From NCBI GenBank assembly GCA_036260255.1, contig DATAAF010000104.1:1-40570 (forward strand): a stretch of 40,570 nucleotides of DNA, read 5' to 3'. The stretch comes from DASZJY01 sp036260255. Lineage in GTDB: Bacteria > Actinomycetota > Acidimicrobiia > Acidimicrobiales > AC-14. The stretch's first letter is position 1. The number at the start of each line of letters is the position of its first letter. The translations under genes were made by a program, and so were the position numbers. This document shows, piece after piece, positions 33,319 to 40,570 of the stretch. A model generated the notes under the pieces. That model did not search any database. It saw only the letters and a list, made by a program, of their open reading frames with translations, and had not been told where the DNA came from.

Positions 33319-34097
33319 GAGGTCCCTCCCTCCAGCTCGTCCTCGTCCTCGTCGTCCTCGTCATCGGATCGCTCCGGCGACTCCCCCGCCACCCGGATGG
33401 CGCGGGCCTGGCTCGGCCCCCCCGCGGTGGGCCGGGGGTTGGCGGGGTCGTCCTCGCCCGCCGATCCGACCGCCGCGAGCGGCGGCTCCTCGAGCTGCGG
33501 GCGGGGCTCTTTCTCCTCCTCGACCGGCGCCACCGGTTGCCCGGTGGTGGGGACGGTGGCCATGTCCACCCGGCGGCGGACCCGGCACAGGGTGCCGTGC
33601 GGGGGCACCCGGTCGGCGAGGCGCCCGGTGCGCAGGTCGTCGACCAGGCGGTCGAAGTCGGCGTTGGTCACGTTGCCGAAGTAGCGCCAGTTCACCGCCA
33701 GGCACGGAGCGGCCCCGCAGAAGGCGATGCACTCGACCTCCTCGAGGGTGAACTCGCCGTCGGCGGTGGTGTCGCCCGAGGGGATCCCGAGACGGTCCTC
33801 GGCGTGGTGCAGGAGCTCGTAGGCCCCGTTGAGCATGCAGGCCAGGTTGGTGCAGATGGAGACGAGGTAGCGCCCCACCGGGTGGGTGAAGAGCATGTCG
33901 TAGAACGTCGCCGTGCCGTAGACCTCGGCGGGGGCCAGGTCGAGCAGCTCGCCGATGTGCTCCATGGCGTCTTCGGTCAGCCACCCGTCCTGCTCCTGGG
34001 CGATGTGGAACATCGGGATGATGGCCGACCGGGGATCGGGGTAGAGCCCCATGAGCTCCCGGGACCGGCGGACGTTCTCGGGGTTCAGCCGCCCCAT
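33315..34097 (-). CDS. nuoE: NADH-quinone oxidoreductase subunit E with acidic tail (14-subunit complex)
   Basis: A 260-residue 24-kDa-type subunit. The thioredoxin-like part holds the 2Fe-2S (N1a) ligands C82 and C87 (CTNLAC) and C123 and C127 (CIAFC). Helical N-terminal segments (AIIPMFHIAQEQDGWL, AEVYGTATFYDMLF) are standard. After about residue 175 comes an 85-residue Pro/Glu-rich tail that ends in a run of Asp and Glu (DDEDDEDEDELEGG), absent from typical NuoE. It works with NuoF in the NADH dehydrogenase module. It begins 7 bases after nuoD and overlaps nuoF by 4 bases. Confidence 0.95.
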   Translation of the reverse strand: MGRLNPENVRRSRELMGLYPDPRSAIIPMFHIAQEQDGWLTEDAMEHIGELLDLAPAEVYGTATFYDMLFTHPVGRYLVSICTNLACMLNGAYELLHHAEDRLGIPSGDTTADGEFTLEEVECIAFCGAAPCLAVNWRYFGNVTNADFDRLVDDLRTGRLADRVPPHGTLCRVRRRVDMATVPTTGQPVAPVEEEKEPRPQLEEPPLAAVGSAGEDDPANPRPTAGGPSQARAIRVAGESPERSDDEDDEDEDELEGGTS

Positions 34098-34104
34098 CAG
34101 CGGC

Positions 34105-35412
34105 TCACCGGTCCACTTCGCCCATGATGGGGTCGACGGTGGAGATGACGGCGACGGCGTCGGCGACCAGGCCGCCTCGGATCATGTGGGGGAGGCTCTG
34201 GAGGTTGACGAAGGAGGGCCCGCGGATGTGCAGCCGGTAGGGCTTGGGCGAGCCGTCCGACACCAGGTAGCAGCCCAGCTCGCCCCGCGGCGACTCCACC
34301 GCCACGTAGACCTCGCCCTCGGGCACCTTGAACCCCTCGGTGAAGATCTTGAAGTGGTGGATCAGGGCCTCCATCGACTCGTCGATGCGGGCGCGTGGGG
34401 GTGGGGTCACCTTCTTGTCCTGGACCCGGTAGTCGCCCGGCGGCATGACGTCGACGATCTGGCGGACGATCTTGATCGACTCGCGGATCTCGTTGAGCCG
34501 GATGGCGTAGCGGTCGAAGGTGTCGCCGTACTGGCCGACGACCACGTCGAACTCCATCTGGTCGTAGAACATGTAGGGCATCGCGCGGCGCAGGTCCCAC
34601 GGCACGCCCGTGGACCGGAGGATGGGACCGGTGATGCCGAGGGCCATGCACTCCTCGGCCGTGATGATGCCGACGCCCTGCGTCCGCTCCCGCCAGATGG
34701 GCTGCCCGGTGAGCAGGGTGTCGTAGTCGTCGAGGCGGGGCGGGAGGGCGTCGAGGACGCCCAGCACGTCGTCGCGCCACCCGTCGGGCAGGTCGGCGGC
34801 CACGCCGCCGGGGCGGATGTAGTTGTGGTTCATCCGCAGGCCCGAGCACTTCTCGAAGAACGCGAGGATCGACTCCCGCTCGCGGAAGCCGTAGATCATC
34901 ATCGAGATGGCGCCGAGGTCCATGCCGTTGGTGGCCAGCCAGAGAACCTGGGAGGACATCCGGTTCAGCTCGCACATCAGCATGCGGATCCAGGTGGCCC
35001 GGGGCGGGACGTCGATCTCCAGGAGCTGCTCGGTGGCCAGCGCGAACACCAGCTCGTTGAACATCGGCGAGATGTAGTCCATCCGGGTGACGTTGGTCGG
35101 GCCCTGGAGGTAGGTCAGCTCCTCGCCCTGCTTCTCCATCCCGGTGTGCAGGTAGCCGATGACCGGCTTGGCCCGCAGGACGGTCTCGCCGTCGAGCTCC
35201 ATCATCACCCGCAGGACGCCGTGGGTGCTCGGGTGCTGGGGCCCCATGTTGATGATCATGGTCTCGTCGCCGGTCGGCTGGGACTCCACGTCCTCGGGCA
35301 GGTGGGGGATGCGGAGCACGCACCCCATCTCTCGCAGGGCCTCCACCCCGGTGGTGTCGACCCGGAGGCGCATCTCCTGGGTGGGCTCGGCGGTGTGGGC
35401 GCTCTGGCTCAT
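34105..35412 (-). CDS. nuoD: NADH-quinone oxidoreductase subunit D (14-subunit complex)
   Basis: A 435-residue 49-kDa-type subunit from the ATG at 35412, which overlaps the nuoC stop (ATGA). Hallmarks are INMGPQHPSTHGVLRVMMEL, IGYLHTGMEKQGEELTYLQG, TNVTRMDYISPMFNELVFA and a C-terminal DPIMGEVDR. It forms the quinone site with NuoB. At residue 90 (HTGMEK) it has Thr where the other NuoD in this window, E. coli and mitochondria have Arg; Thermus-type enzymes also have Thr as I recall. The N-terminal 50 residues extend beyond the other copy. Confidence 0.97.
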   Translation of the reverse strand: MSQSAHTAEPTQEMRLRVDTTGVEALREMGCVLRIPHLPEDVESQPTGDETMIINMGPQHPSTHGVLRVMMELDGETVLRAKPVIGYLHTGMEKQGEELTYLQGPTNVTRMDYISPMFNELVFALATEQLLEIDVPPRATWIRMLMCELNRMSSQVLWLATNGMDLGAISMMIYGFRERESILAFFEKCSGLRMNHNYIRPGGVAADLPDGWRDDVLGVLDALPPRLDDYDTLLTGQPIWRERTQGVGIITAEECMALGITGPILRSTGVPWDLRRAMPYMFYDQMEFDVVVGQYGDTFDRYAIRLNEIRESIKIVRQIVDVMPPGDYRVQDKKVTPPPRARIDESMEALIHHFKIFTEGFKVPEGEVYVAVESPRGELGCYLVSDGSPKPYRLHIRGPSFVNLQSLPHMIRGGLVADAVAVISTVDPIMGEVDR

Positions 35413-35945
35413 CGGGGCCCCGGATCACCCTTGAACTGCACGGGTATGCGGCCGATGCCGTAGTCCTTGCGCAAGGGGTGGCCCTCCCAGTCGTCGGGCA
35501 TGAGGATGCGGCTGAGGTCGGGGTGCCCGGTGAAGACGATGCCGAACATGTCGTAGACCTCCCGCTCCAGCCCCTCGGTGCCCGGGTAGAGCTCGAACAG
35601 CGACGGGAGCGTCAGGTCGTAGGTGGGCACCTGGACGCGAACCCGTACTCGCTTGCGCTCGACGAACGAGATGAGGCTCACCGCCACCTCGAAGCGCTCC
35701 GGTGTGACACCCGGAGGCAGGGATCGCCCGGGGTGGGTCAGGTAGTCGACGGCGGTGAGGTCGACGCACATCTGGTAGCCGGAGTCCCGGAGGGCGGTGA
35801 CCACCTCGAGGTAGCGGTCGCGGGTGGGGTGCACCACCAGCTGCCCCCTCGACAGGGACGCGTGGGCGCCGTGGATGAGGGCGGGCTCCTCCTCGGGAGG
35901 GACCTCGTCGGGAGCGAACTGGTCGCGCCCCTCCGGCTGGGTCAC
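35409..35945 (-). CDS. nuoC: NADH-quinone oxidoreductase subunit C (14-subunit complex)
   Basis: A 178-residue 30-kDa-type subunit of ordinary length. The motifs are QMCVDLTAVDYLTHPGRSLP, FEVAVSLISFVERKRVRVRV and the C-terminal GLEREVYDMFGIVFTGHPDL, then ILMPDDWEGHPLRKDYGIG. It stabilises NuoD at the base of the hydrophilic arm. The start is 7 bases after the nuoB stop; its stop overlaps nuoD (ATGA). It lacks the acidic insertion seen in the other NuoC. Confidence 0.95.
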   Translation of the reverse strand: MTQPEGRDQFAPDEVPPEEEPALIHGAHASLSRGQLVVHPTRDRYLEVVTALRDSGYQMCVDLTAVDYLTHPGRSLPPGVTPERFEVAVSLISFVERKRVRVRVQVPTYDLTLPSLFELYPGTEGLEREVYDMFGIVFTGHPDLSRILMPDDWEGHPLRKDYGIGRIPVQFKGDPGPR

Positions 35946-35952
35946 CGCTGCA

Positions 35953-36494
<542 letters not shown>

Positions 36495-36495
<1 letters not shown>

Positions 36496-36959
36496 CAGGC
36501 CACCCGCCCGACGTCGCCCACCCGACGGACGGTGGACTCCGTGGACCGGCCAGGCGAGCGCGCCCCTGTCGGCACCTCGGTCAGGGGTTTGAGGTGCTTG
36601 ATCGGGCCCCAGTTCAGGGCGCCCCGCCCGAGGAGGTACAGGAACGACAGGAACACCGCCGCCGCGAAGATCACCATCTCCCAGAGGCCATAGGCACCCA
36701 GCTGCCGGTAGATCACCGCCCACGGGTACAAGAAGATGATCTCGATGTCGATGATGATGAAGATCATGGCGACCAGGTAGAAGCGCACGGGGAAGCGCTC
36801 TGCGGGCTCCCGGTCGGGGATGATCCCGCACTCGTACGGCGCCAGCTTGGCCAGGGTGGGCCGCTTCCGCTGGCCCAGCAGGCTGGACGCCAGGAACGAC
36901 AGCCCTGCGAACAGGGTGGCCAGGATCAGCATCACCAGGAGCGGCAGGTACTGGGCCAC
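36495..36959 (-). CDS. nuoA: NADH-quinone oxidoreductase subunit A (14-subunit complex)
   Basis: A 154-residue membrane subunit. The three helices and the conserved loop LAPYECGIIPDREPAERFPV are present, with FIIIDIEIIFLYPWAVIYRQ as the second helix. About 30 polar residues extend the C-terminus beyond the usual end. It is the first nuo gene of the 14-gene set. Only 13 bases separate its start from the preceding membrane-protein gene, which leaves no room for an ordinary promoter, so it is probably transcribed with the bc-complex genes. Confidence 0.95.
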
Positions 36960-36972
36960 GGCGATGCCGATT

Positions 36973-37713
36973 CTACTCGCGCTGGGCGGCCGCCTCTTTG
37001 TCCCGGACGTGGAGTGTGTAGCAGATGACGCCGAAGATGGCGGCCGAGGAGAGGCAGATCAGGGCGTTGTAGAGGCGCAGGTTCCCCAGGTCGCGGACCA
37101 TGAGGACGGCGATGGGTTCGGCCGAGGGGTCGGGCTGCGCCCTGGGCGGCGGCTGCCCCGGAGCCGCCTCCGGCCTCACCGCCTTCTGCACCTGGATCAC
37201 CAGGTAGTGGGGCTCGTGGAAGATGTTGAACGGCCGGAAGTTCAGCAGGTGGAGCGGCCCGTAGGTCTCGCCGCCCTTCTTGGCCGCCTGGAGCACGACG
37301 TAGTCGGAGGCGCTCCTGAACGTGGCCCGGGGCCCGACCAGGCGCGAGTCGGCCACCGGCTGGGCGTCTGCCACGGCCGGGTCGGAGGGCTCCAGCTTCT
37401 TCCAGTCCTCCGGGAACTCTTCGAGGGCGTCCTCCCGGGTGTTGCGGGCGATGTCGCCGGTGACGGTGGCCTCCGCCTCCCAGGCCGGCTCTCGGCCCTT
37501 GTACCCCTGCCCGTAGACCCACCAGATCGCCGCCTGGGCGGTCATCCAGCCGAAGAAGCCGGCGGCGGCCAGGAGGAAGCCCACCCGGGCGCCCATGTTC
37601 GTCGAGAGGAGGAGGAAGGCCGACCCCGGCAGGATGATCAGGGCGAGGATGACGTAGAGCGCCCCCTTGACCTGGGGGTCCCAGCTGAGCGCGCCGAGCG
37701 CGACGTCTTCCAT
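36973..37713 (-). CDS. unknown three-helix membrane protein between bc genes and nuoA
   Basis: A 246-residue protein from the ATG at 37713, which shares one base with the stop of the cytochrome c gene (TGATG). Two helices lie near residues 17-38 (GALYVILALIILPGSAFLLL) and 42-67, and one near 213-235 (LYNALICLSSAAIFGVICYT). The soluble part between them contains TREDALEEFPEDWKKLEPSD, FRSASDYVVLQAAKKGG and FNIFHEPHYLVIQVQKAVRP. I do not recognise a family and see no cofactor motif. Its position at the seam between bc complex and complex I genes suggests an accessory or assembly subunit of one of these complexes. Confidence 0.8.
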   Translation of the reverse strand: MEDVALGALSWDPQVKGALYVILALIILPGSAFLLLSTNMGARVGFLLAAAGFFGWMTAQAAIWWVYGQGYKGREPAWEAEATVTGDIARNTREDALEEFPEDWKKLEPSDPAVADAQPVADSRLVGPRATFRSASDYVVLQAAKKGGETYGPLHLLNFRPFNIFHEPHYLVIQVQKAVRPEAAPGQPPPRAQPDPSAEPIAVLMVRDLGNLRLYNALICLSSAAIFGVICYTLHVRDKEAAAQRE

Positions 37714-38714
37714 CACAGGCTCCGCTCGTAGTCGACGATGGCCTGGATCTGCTCGGGCGTCAGCATCTCCTCGAAGTGGGGCATGACGCCCTTGCTGATG
37801 CCGCGGACGCCGTACTGCTCGCCGAACTCCGCCGTCTTGGCGATCCACTCGACGTGGAGCTCGTTGGTGGGGAACTGGCGGAGGGTGCTGCCGTTGTTGA
37901 TCGCCGGGCCGAACGCCCCGCCGCCGCGTGGTCCGGGCTCCCCGTAGGAGTAGCCCTCGGTGTGGCAGCGGGCGCAGTAGCCGTCGAACAGCTTCTGCCC
38001 GTCGAGGCCGTATTCCTCGAGGGCCTGCTTCTTGACCTCCTCGGGTTCGAGCTGGATGTGCTCGAGGTAGGCGATCAGGTCGTCGATCTGCTGGTCGTTG
38101 AGGGCGCCGCCGCCGGCGACGCCCCAGCCGGGCATGGGGGTGCCGGCCCGGCCGTACACGATGATGTTGCGCACCTCGTCCCGGCGGTAGCGCAGCATCA
38201 CCGTGTTGAGGGCGGGCGCCTCCCACTTCACCTGCCTCGGGGGGGCGTCCGGGTTGGCGGGGTCCTGGAAGGTGTAGGTGGCCGTGCCGCCGACGCCCTC
38301 GCCGCCGTGACAGGACTCACAGCCATAGTGCGGCTCGTGGGGGGTGGGCGGGTTGCCCGGCGAGTTCTGGAACGCCGCCCGGCCCCGCTCGACCGCCTTG
38401 TGCTCGAAGTAGGCCGTGCCCCGGTCGAGGCCCGCACCCCGCTGGCGGAACGGCTCCCGGAGCCAGTACAGGGGGAGGGCCACCGCGGTGATGGCCAGCA
38501 TGGCGAAGGCCCACCAGAGGAACTTGGTGAGCCGGGGCCCCTCCAGCCCGTCGTCGTCGTAATACGCCTTGCGGTTGGGCGCCGTCTCCAGCTCCGAGCC
38601 CGGCTCGTAGGTCCGGCGGGTGGTGCTGACGAGGTAGATCACCCACCCGGCGGTGAGCACCAGGACGACCCATAGTCCGATTCGCTGCTGCTGGGTCGCG
38701 CCCAGAAGCGTCAC
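37713..38714 (-). CDS. membrane-anchored diheme cytochrome c of the bc-type complex
   Basis: A 333-residue protein from a GTG at 38714, overlapping the Rieske stop as GTGA. Two N-terminal membrane helices lie near 12-30 and 64-84. Two c-type domains follow, with heme-attachment sites CESCH at 132-136 and CARCH at 247-251 and probable axial methionines in GTPMPGWG and KGVMPHF. It would take electrons from the Rieske centre and pass them to a terminal oxidase on the outer face. It plays the role of QcrC in actinobacteria, but sequence identity to that family was not tested. It is co-encoded with Rieske and cytochrome b proteins. Confidence 0.9.
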   Translation of the reverse strand: MTLLGATQQQRIGLWVVLVLTAGWVIYLVSTTRRTYEPGSELETAPNRKAYYDDDGLEGPRLTKFLWWAFAMLAITAVALPLYWLREPFRQRGAGLDRGTAYFEHKAVERGRAAFQNSPGNPPTPHEPHYGCESCHGGEGVGGTATYTFQDPANPDAPPRQVKWEAPALNTVMLRYRRDEVRNIIVYGRAGTPMPGWGVAGGGALNDQQIDDLIAYLEHIQLEPEEVKKQALEEYGLDGQKLFDGYCARCHTEGYSYGEPGPRGGGAFGPAINNGSTLRQFPTNELHVEWIAKTAEFGEQYGVRGISKGVMPHFEEMLTPEQIQAIVDYERSL

Positions 38715-39607
38715 TCGCCACCGCCGACGCAGTGCGGGCCCTCGGCCTCCTGTCCGGTCGTGTTGGTGCCGATGGGCGGTCCGTCGATGACCTTGCTCGT
38801 GTCGACGACGACGATGCCGCCGGAGATGTCCACGGCGAAGCGGTCGAGGCCGCGGGGCGCCGGCCCGCCCTTCTTCTCGCCGACCCGGTTGTACTGCGAG
38901 CCGTGGCAGGGGCACTCGAACCACTGCGAGGCGGAGCACCACGGCACCCGGCAGCCCAGGTGCACGCACTTCTGGTACAGCGCCACGATGCCCTGCTCGT
39001 AGCCCTCGATCACCGCCGAGTAGGCCTCGACCTGCTTGGCCTTGGCGACCGCGTCCTTGGGATAGGGGTTGATGTAGAAGCGGCCGGACGCCAGGTAGAA
39101 CGGCTCCTTGCTCTCCTCGATCTCCCCCAGGATCTCCTCGAGCTTGCCGGCCCGGATCTTGGAGCCGAACCCGCCCGCGAGGGTGGGCCAGAGGAACGCC
39201 AGCGACGCCCCGCCGAAGCTGGCGAGGATGAGAGAGAACGAGGTGACGATGCCGCGGTTGAGCACCTGCCGGCGGGTGACGCCGATCGTCTCCTCGTCGG
39301 GGGGCAGGGCGGGAGGCGGCGCAGGGGCGCCCCGGGCGGGCAGCTCCTCACGGTGCTGGCGCTCGAGGGCGACCGCCCGCTCGAGCTCACGGCCCGAGGT
39401 GGCGGGGGCGACGCCGGAGGCGGGCTCGAGCCCTGCACCGACCATGGCGGGCTGCCCCTCGGCCGGCTCCCCCGCCGCCGGCTCCGCCGTCTGCGTGCGG
39501 GCCAGGGCCCGCTCCTCGTCCCGGCGGCGGGCGGTGGCCAGGAAGAACAGGGCGGCGGCGGCGACCAGGCCGACGATGGTGATCAGCAACACGGCGGTGG
39601 CGTCCAT
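38711..39607 (-). CDS. qcrA: Rieske iron-sulfur protein of the bc-type complex
   Basis: A 298-residue protein from the ATG at 39607 (MDATAVLLITIVGLVAAAAL). An N-terminal helix (5-24) is followed by an Ala/Glu/Pro-rich linker, then a twin-arginine-like segment TRRQVLNRG (111-119) and a second helix. The Rieske cluster ligands are C214 and H216 in CVHLGC and C232 and H235 in CPCHGS; C219 and C234 are placed for the usual disulfide. It oxidises menaquinol at the Qo site together with cytochrome b. It is 14 bases after the cytochrome b C-terminal gene and overlaps the cytochrome c gene. The symbol follows the general bc nomenclature. Confidence 0.94.
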   Translation of the reverse strand: MDATAVLLITIVGLVAAAALFFLATARRRDEERALARTQTAEPAAGEPAEGQPAMVGAGLEPASGVAPATSGRELERAVALERQHREELPARGAPAPPPALPPDEETIGVTRRQVLNRGIVTSFSLILASFGGASLAFLWPTLAGGFGSKIRAGKLEEILGEIEESKEPFYLASGRFYINPYPKDAVAKAKQVEAYSAVIEGYEQGIVALYQKCVHLGCRVPWCSASQWFECPCHGSQYNRVGEKKGGPAPRGLDRFAVDISGGIVVVDTSKVIDGPPIGTNTTGQEAEGPHCVGGGE

Positions 39608-39621
39608 GCGGGCTCCAGGGT

Positions 39622-40152
39622 CTACAGGTCGAAGAACACGCCGTCCCGCCAGGGGAAGGTGAAGTTGAAGCCGGGGCCGCGGAAGAAGCACCCGATGATC
39701 ACGAGGACGGACCAGAACATGATGAACAGCGTCATGAGGGCGATGGCGAACTTGCGGTCCTCGGGCTTGTTGCTCGGGTTGCGGTCGGTGTAGGGCGCGA
39801 GCATCAGGCCGAAGATGCCGATGCCCGGGATGGTCACGCCCGCGACCATCGGGTGGAACATCGTGAGCAGCTCCTGGAGGCCGAGGAAGTACCAGGGGGC
39901 CTTGGAGGGGTTGGGCGTGAAGTTGTAGTTGGCGGCGGCGAGGAGCGGGGCGTTCACGACAGCCGAGAAGACGAGCAGGAAGGCCGACATGGCCATGGCG
40001 GCGACGAACTCCCCGATGAGCAGGTGGGGCCACACATGGACCTTGTCGGTGGGCGTGGCCTTGACGTCCTGGATGGAGCCGGCCTTGACGACGGTGAGCA
40101 GCCGCTGGGTGTGGCCTTCGGGCCCCTTGGCGGTGGGCGGGGCGGTGGCCAA
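39622..40152 (-). CDS. cytochrome b C-terminal half (PetD-like subunit) of the bc-type complex
   Basis: About 176 residues if a TTG at 40152 starts it (MATAPPTAKGPEGHTQ); the true start is uncertain, and the frame is open to 40473 only through the antisense of the inverted copy. Three helices are visible: EFVAAMAMSAFLLVFSAVVN, a GLQELLTMFHPMVAG region near the Qo site, and ALMTLFIMFWSVLVIIGCFF. The Qo-site motif reads APWYF, not PEWY. It would need an N-terminal cytochrome b half with the heme-ligating histidines, which should lie upstream but is replaced in this window by an inverted paralogue. Rieske follows after 14 bases. Confidence 0.85.
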   Translation of the reverse strand: MATAPPTAKGPEGHTQRLLTVVKAGSIQDVKATPTDKVHVWPHLLIGEFVAAMAMSAFLLVFSAVVNAPLLAAANYNFTPNPSKAPWYFLGLQELLTMFHPMVAGVTIPGIGIFGLMLAPYTDRNPSNKPEDRKFAIALMTLFIMFWSVLVIIGCFFRGPGFNFTFPWRDGVFFDL

Positions 40153-40570
40153 CGCGGCCGCCGCCGCCGTGCCCGCGGGCCCCGGCGGCCACACGCAGCG
40201 CCTCCTCACCGTCGTCAAGGCGGGCTCCATCCAGGACGTCAAGGCCACGCCCACCGACAAGGTGCACACCTGGCCCCACCTGCTGGTCGTGGAGTTCGTC
40301 GCCTCGCTGGCGATGACCGCGTTCCTGCTCGTCTTCTCGGCCTTCGTCAACGCCCCGCTGCTGGGCATGGCCAACCCCAACCTCACGCCCAACCCGTCGA
40401 AGGCGCCGTGGTACTTCCTCGGCCTCCAGGAGCTGCTGACGATGTTCCACCCGATGGTGGCGGGCGTCACCATCCCCGGCGTCGGCCTCGTCGTGATGGG
40501 CGCCGCGGGCTACATCGACAAGAACCCGAGCAACAAGCCCGAGGACCGCAAGTTCGCCATCGCCCTCATG
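39733..40570. repeat. 384-base inverted repeat formed by two diverged cytochrome b genes
   Basis: Segments 39733-40116 and 40187-40570 are inverted copies of equal length with no gaps, around a 70-base centre (40117-40186). By my hand count about 56 of 384 bases differ, and 21 of 128 encoded residues. The last 48 bases (40523-40570) match 39733-39780 perfectly. The centre contains TGGCCA, on which the two candidate starts converge. Confidence 0.9.
40145..40570 (+). CDS. second cytochrome b C-terminal half, opposite strand (3' end outside window)
   Basis: 142 codons from a GTG at 40145 (MANAAAAAVPAGPGGHTQRL) to the window edge. It matches the minus-strand neighbour from GHTQRLL onward: TVVKAGSIQDVKATPTDKVH, WPHLLVVEFVASLAMTAFLL, APWYFLGLQELLTMFHPMVA and NPSNKPEDRKFAIALM. 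Most base differences are at third positions, so both copies have been under selection. It would be a PetD-like quinol-oxidising subunit of another bc complex. Its candidate start overlaps that of the minus-strand gene, so neither has its own leader. Either this is a real head-to-head pair or the joint is an assembly chimera. Confidence 0.8.
   Translation, partial: MANAAAAAVPAGPGGHTQRLLTVVKAGSIQDVKATPTDKVHTWPHLLVVEFVASLAMTAFLLVFSAFVNAPLLGMANPNLTPNPSKAPWYFLGLQELLTMFHPMVAGVTIPGVGLVVMGAAGYIDKNPSNKPEDRKFAIALM

Noticed and set aside
40153..40473. N-terminal extension of the minus-strand cytochrome b gene to an ATG at 40473
   Set aside because: This part is the antisense of the plus-strand copy and does not read like a cytochrome b sequence.

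Overview
The window is very GC-rich and densely coded. The menaquinone-type respiratory genes, a YajQ protein, a Rieske/diheme cytochrome c set and the many GTG starts with 1-4 base stop/start overlaps suggest an Actinomycetota genome, probably Acidimicrobiia-like. That placement is an inference from gene content and protein character, not a computed classification.

Layout. (1) 1-4434 is one end of an integrated mobile element. A minus-strand run (XRE-type regulator, excisionase-like HTH protein, small unknown protein, DUF3987 helicase/replicase-like protein cut by the window edge) faces a plus-strand pair (unknown protein with an HTH-like C-terminus, tyrosine integrase). The integrase ends about 50 bases before the 3' end of a minus-strand tRNA-Tyr(GUA), the likely attachment site. 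(2) 4434-9384 is ordinary chromosome: tRNA-Tyr, yajQ, a secreted M23 peptidase, htpX and acs, separated by hairpins. (3) 9394-20927 (minus) is an 11-subunit complex I operon, nuoABCDHIJKLMN without nuoEFG, followed by a MidA/NDUFAF7-type methyltransferase gene and a strong hairpin. (4) 20928-21225 is a non-coding junction carrying a 234-base imperfect inverted repeat with a 21-base dyad in each arm. (5) 21226-36959 (minus) is a complete 14-subunit complex I operon, nuoA to nuoN. (6) 36973-40152 (minus) encodes, upstream of nuoA with only a 13-base gap, a cytochrome b C-terminal-half (PetD-like) protein, a Rieske protein, a membrane-bound diheme cytochrome c and an unknown three-helix membrane protein. 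(7) 40145-40570 (plus) is a second, diverged cytochrome b C-terminal gene in inverted orientation that runs off the window.

How it fits together. The 14-subunit complex I takes electrons from NADH through NuoEFG. The 11-subunit complex has the quinone-reducing and proton-pumping modules but no input module here, so its donor is unknown. Both would reduce menaquinone, and the linked bc-type complex would oxidise menaquinol. The packing suggests that bc genes and the 14-gene nuo set form one transcription unit.

Main points of interest: the head-to-head pair of cytochrome b genes at the right edge (true inverted duplication or assembly chimera); the contrast between the two NuoD proteins at the residue thought to be methylated by NDUFAF7-type enzymes (Arg in the NuoD whose operon carries the methyltransferase, Thr in the other); two subunit junctions (nuoF/nuoG and nuoH/nuoI) where a segment bounded by an 11-base direct repeat creates a mini-ORF that keeps stop/start overlaps on both sides; and the inverted repeat between the two operons.
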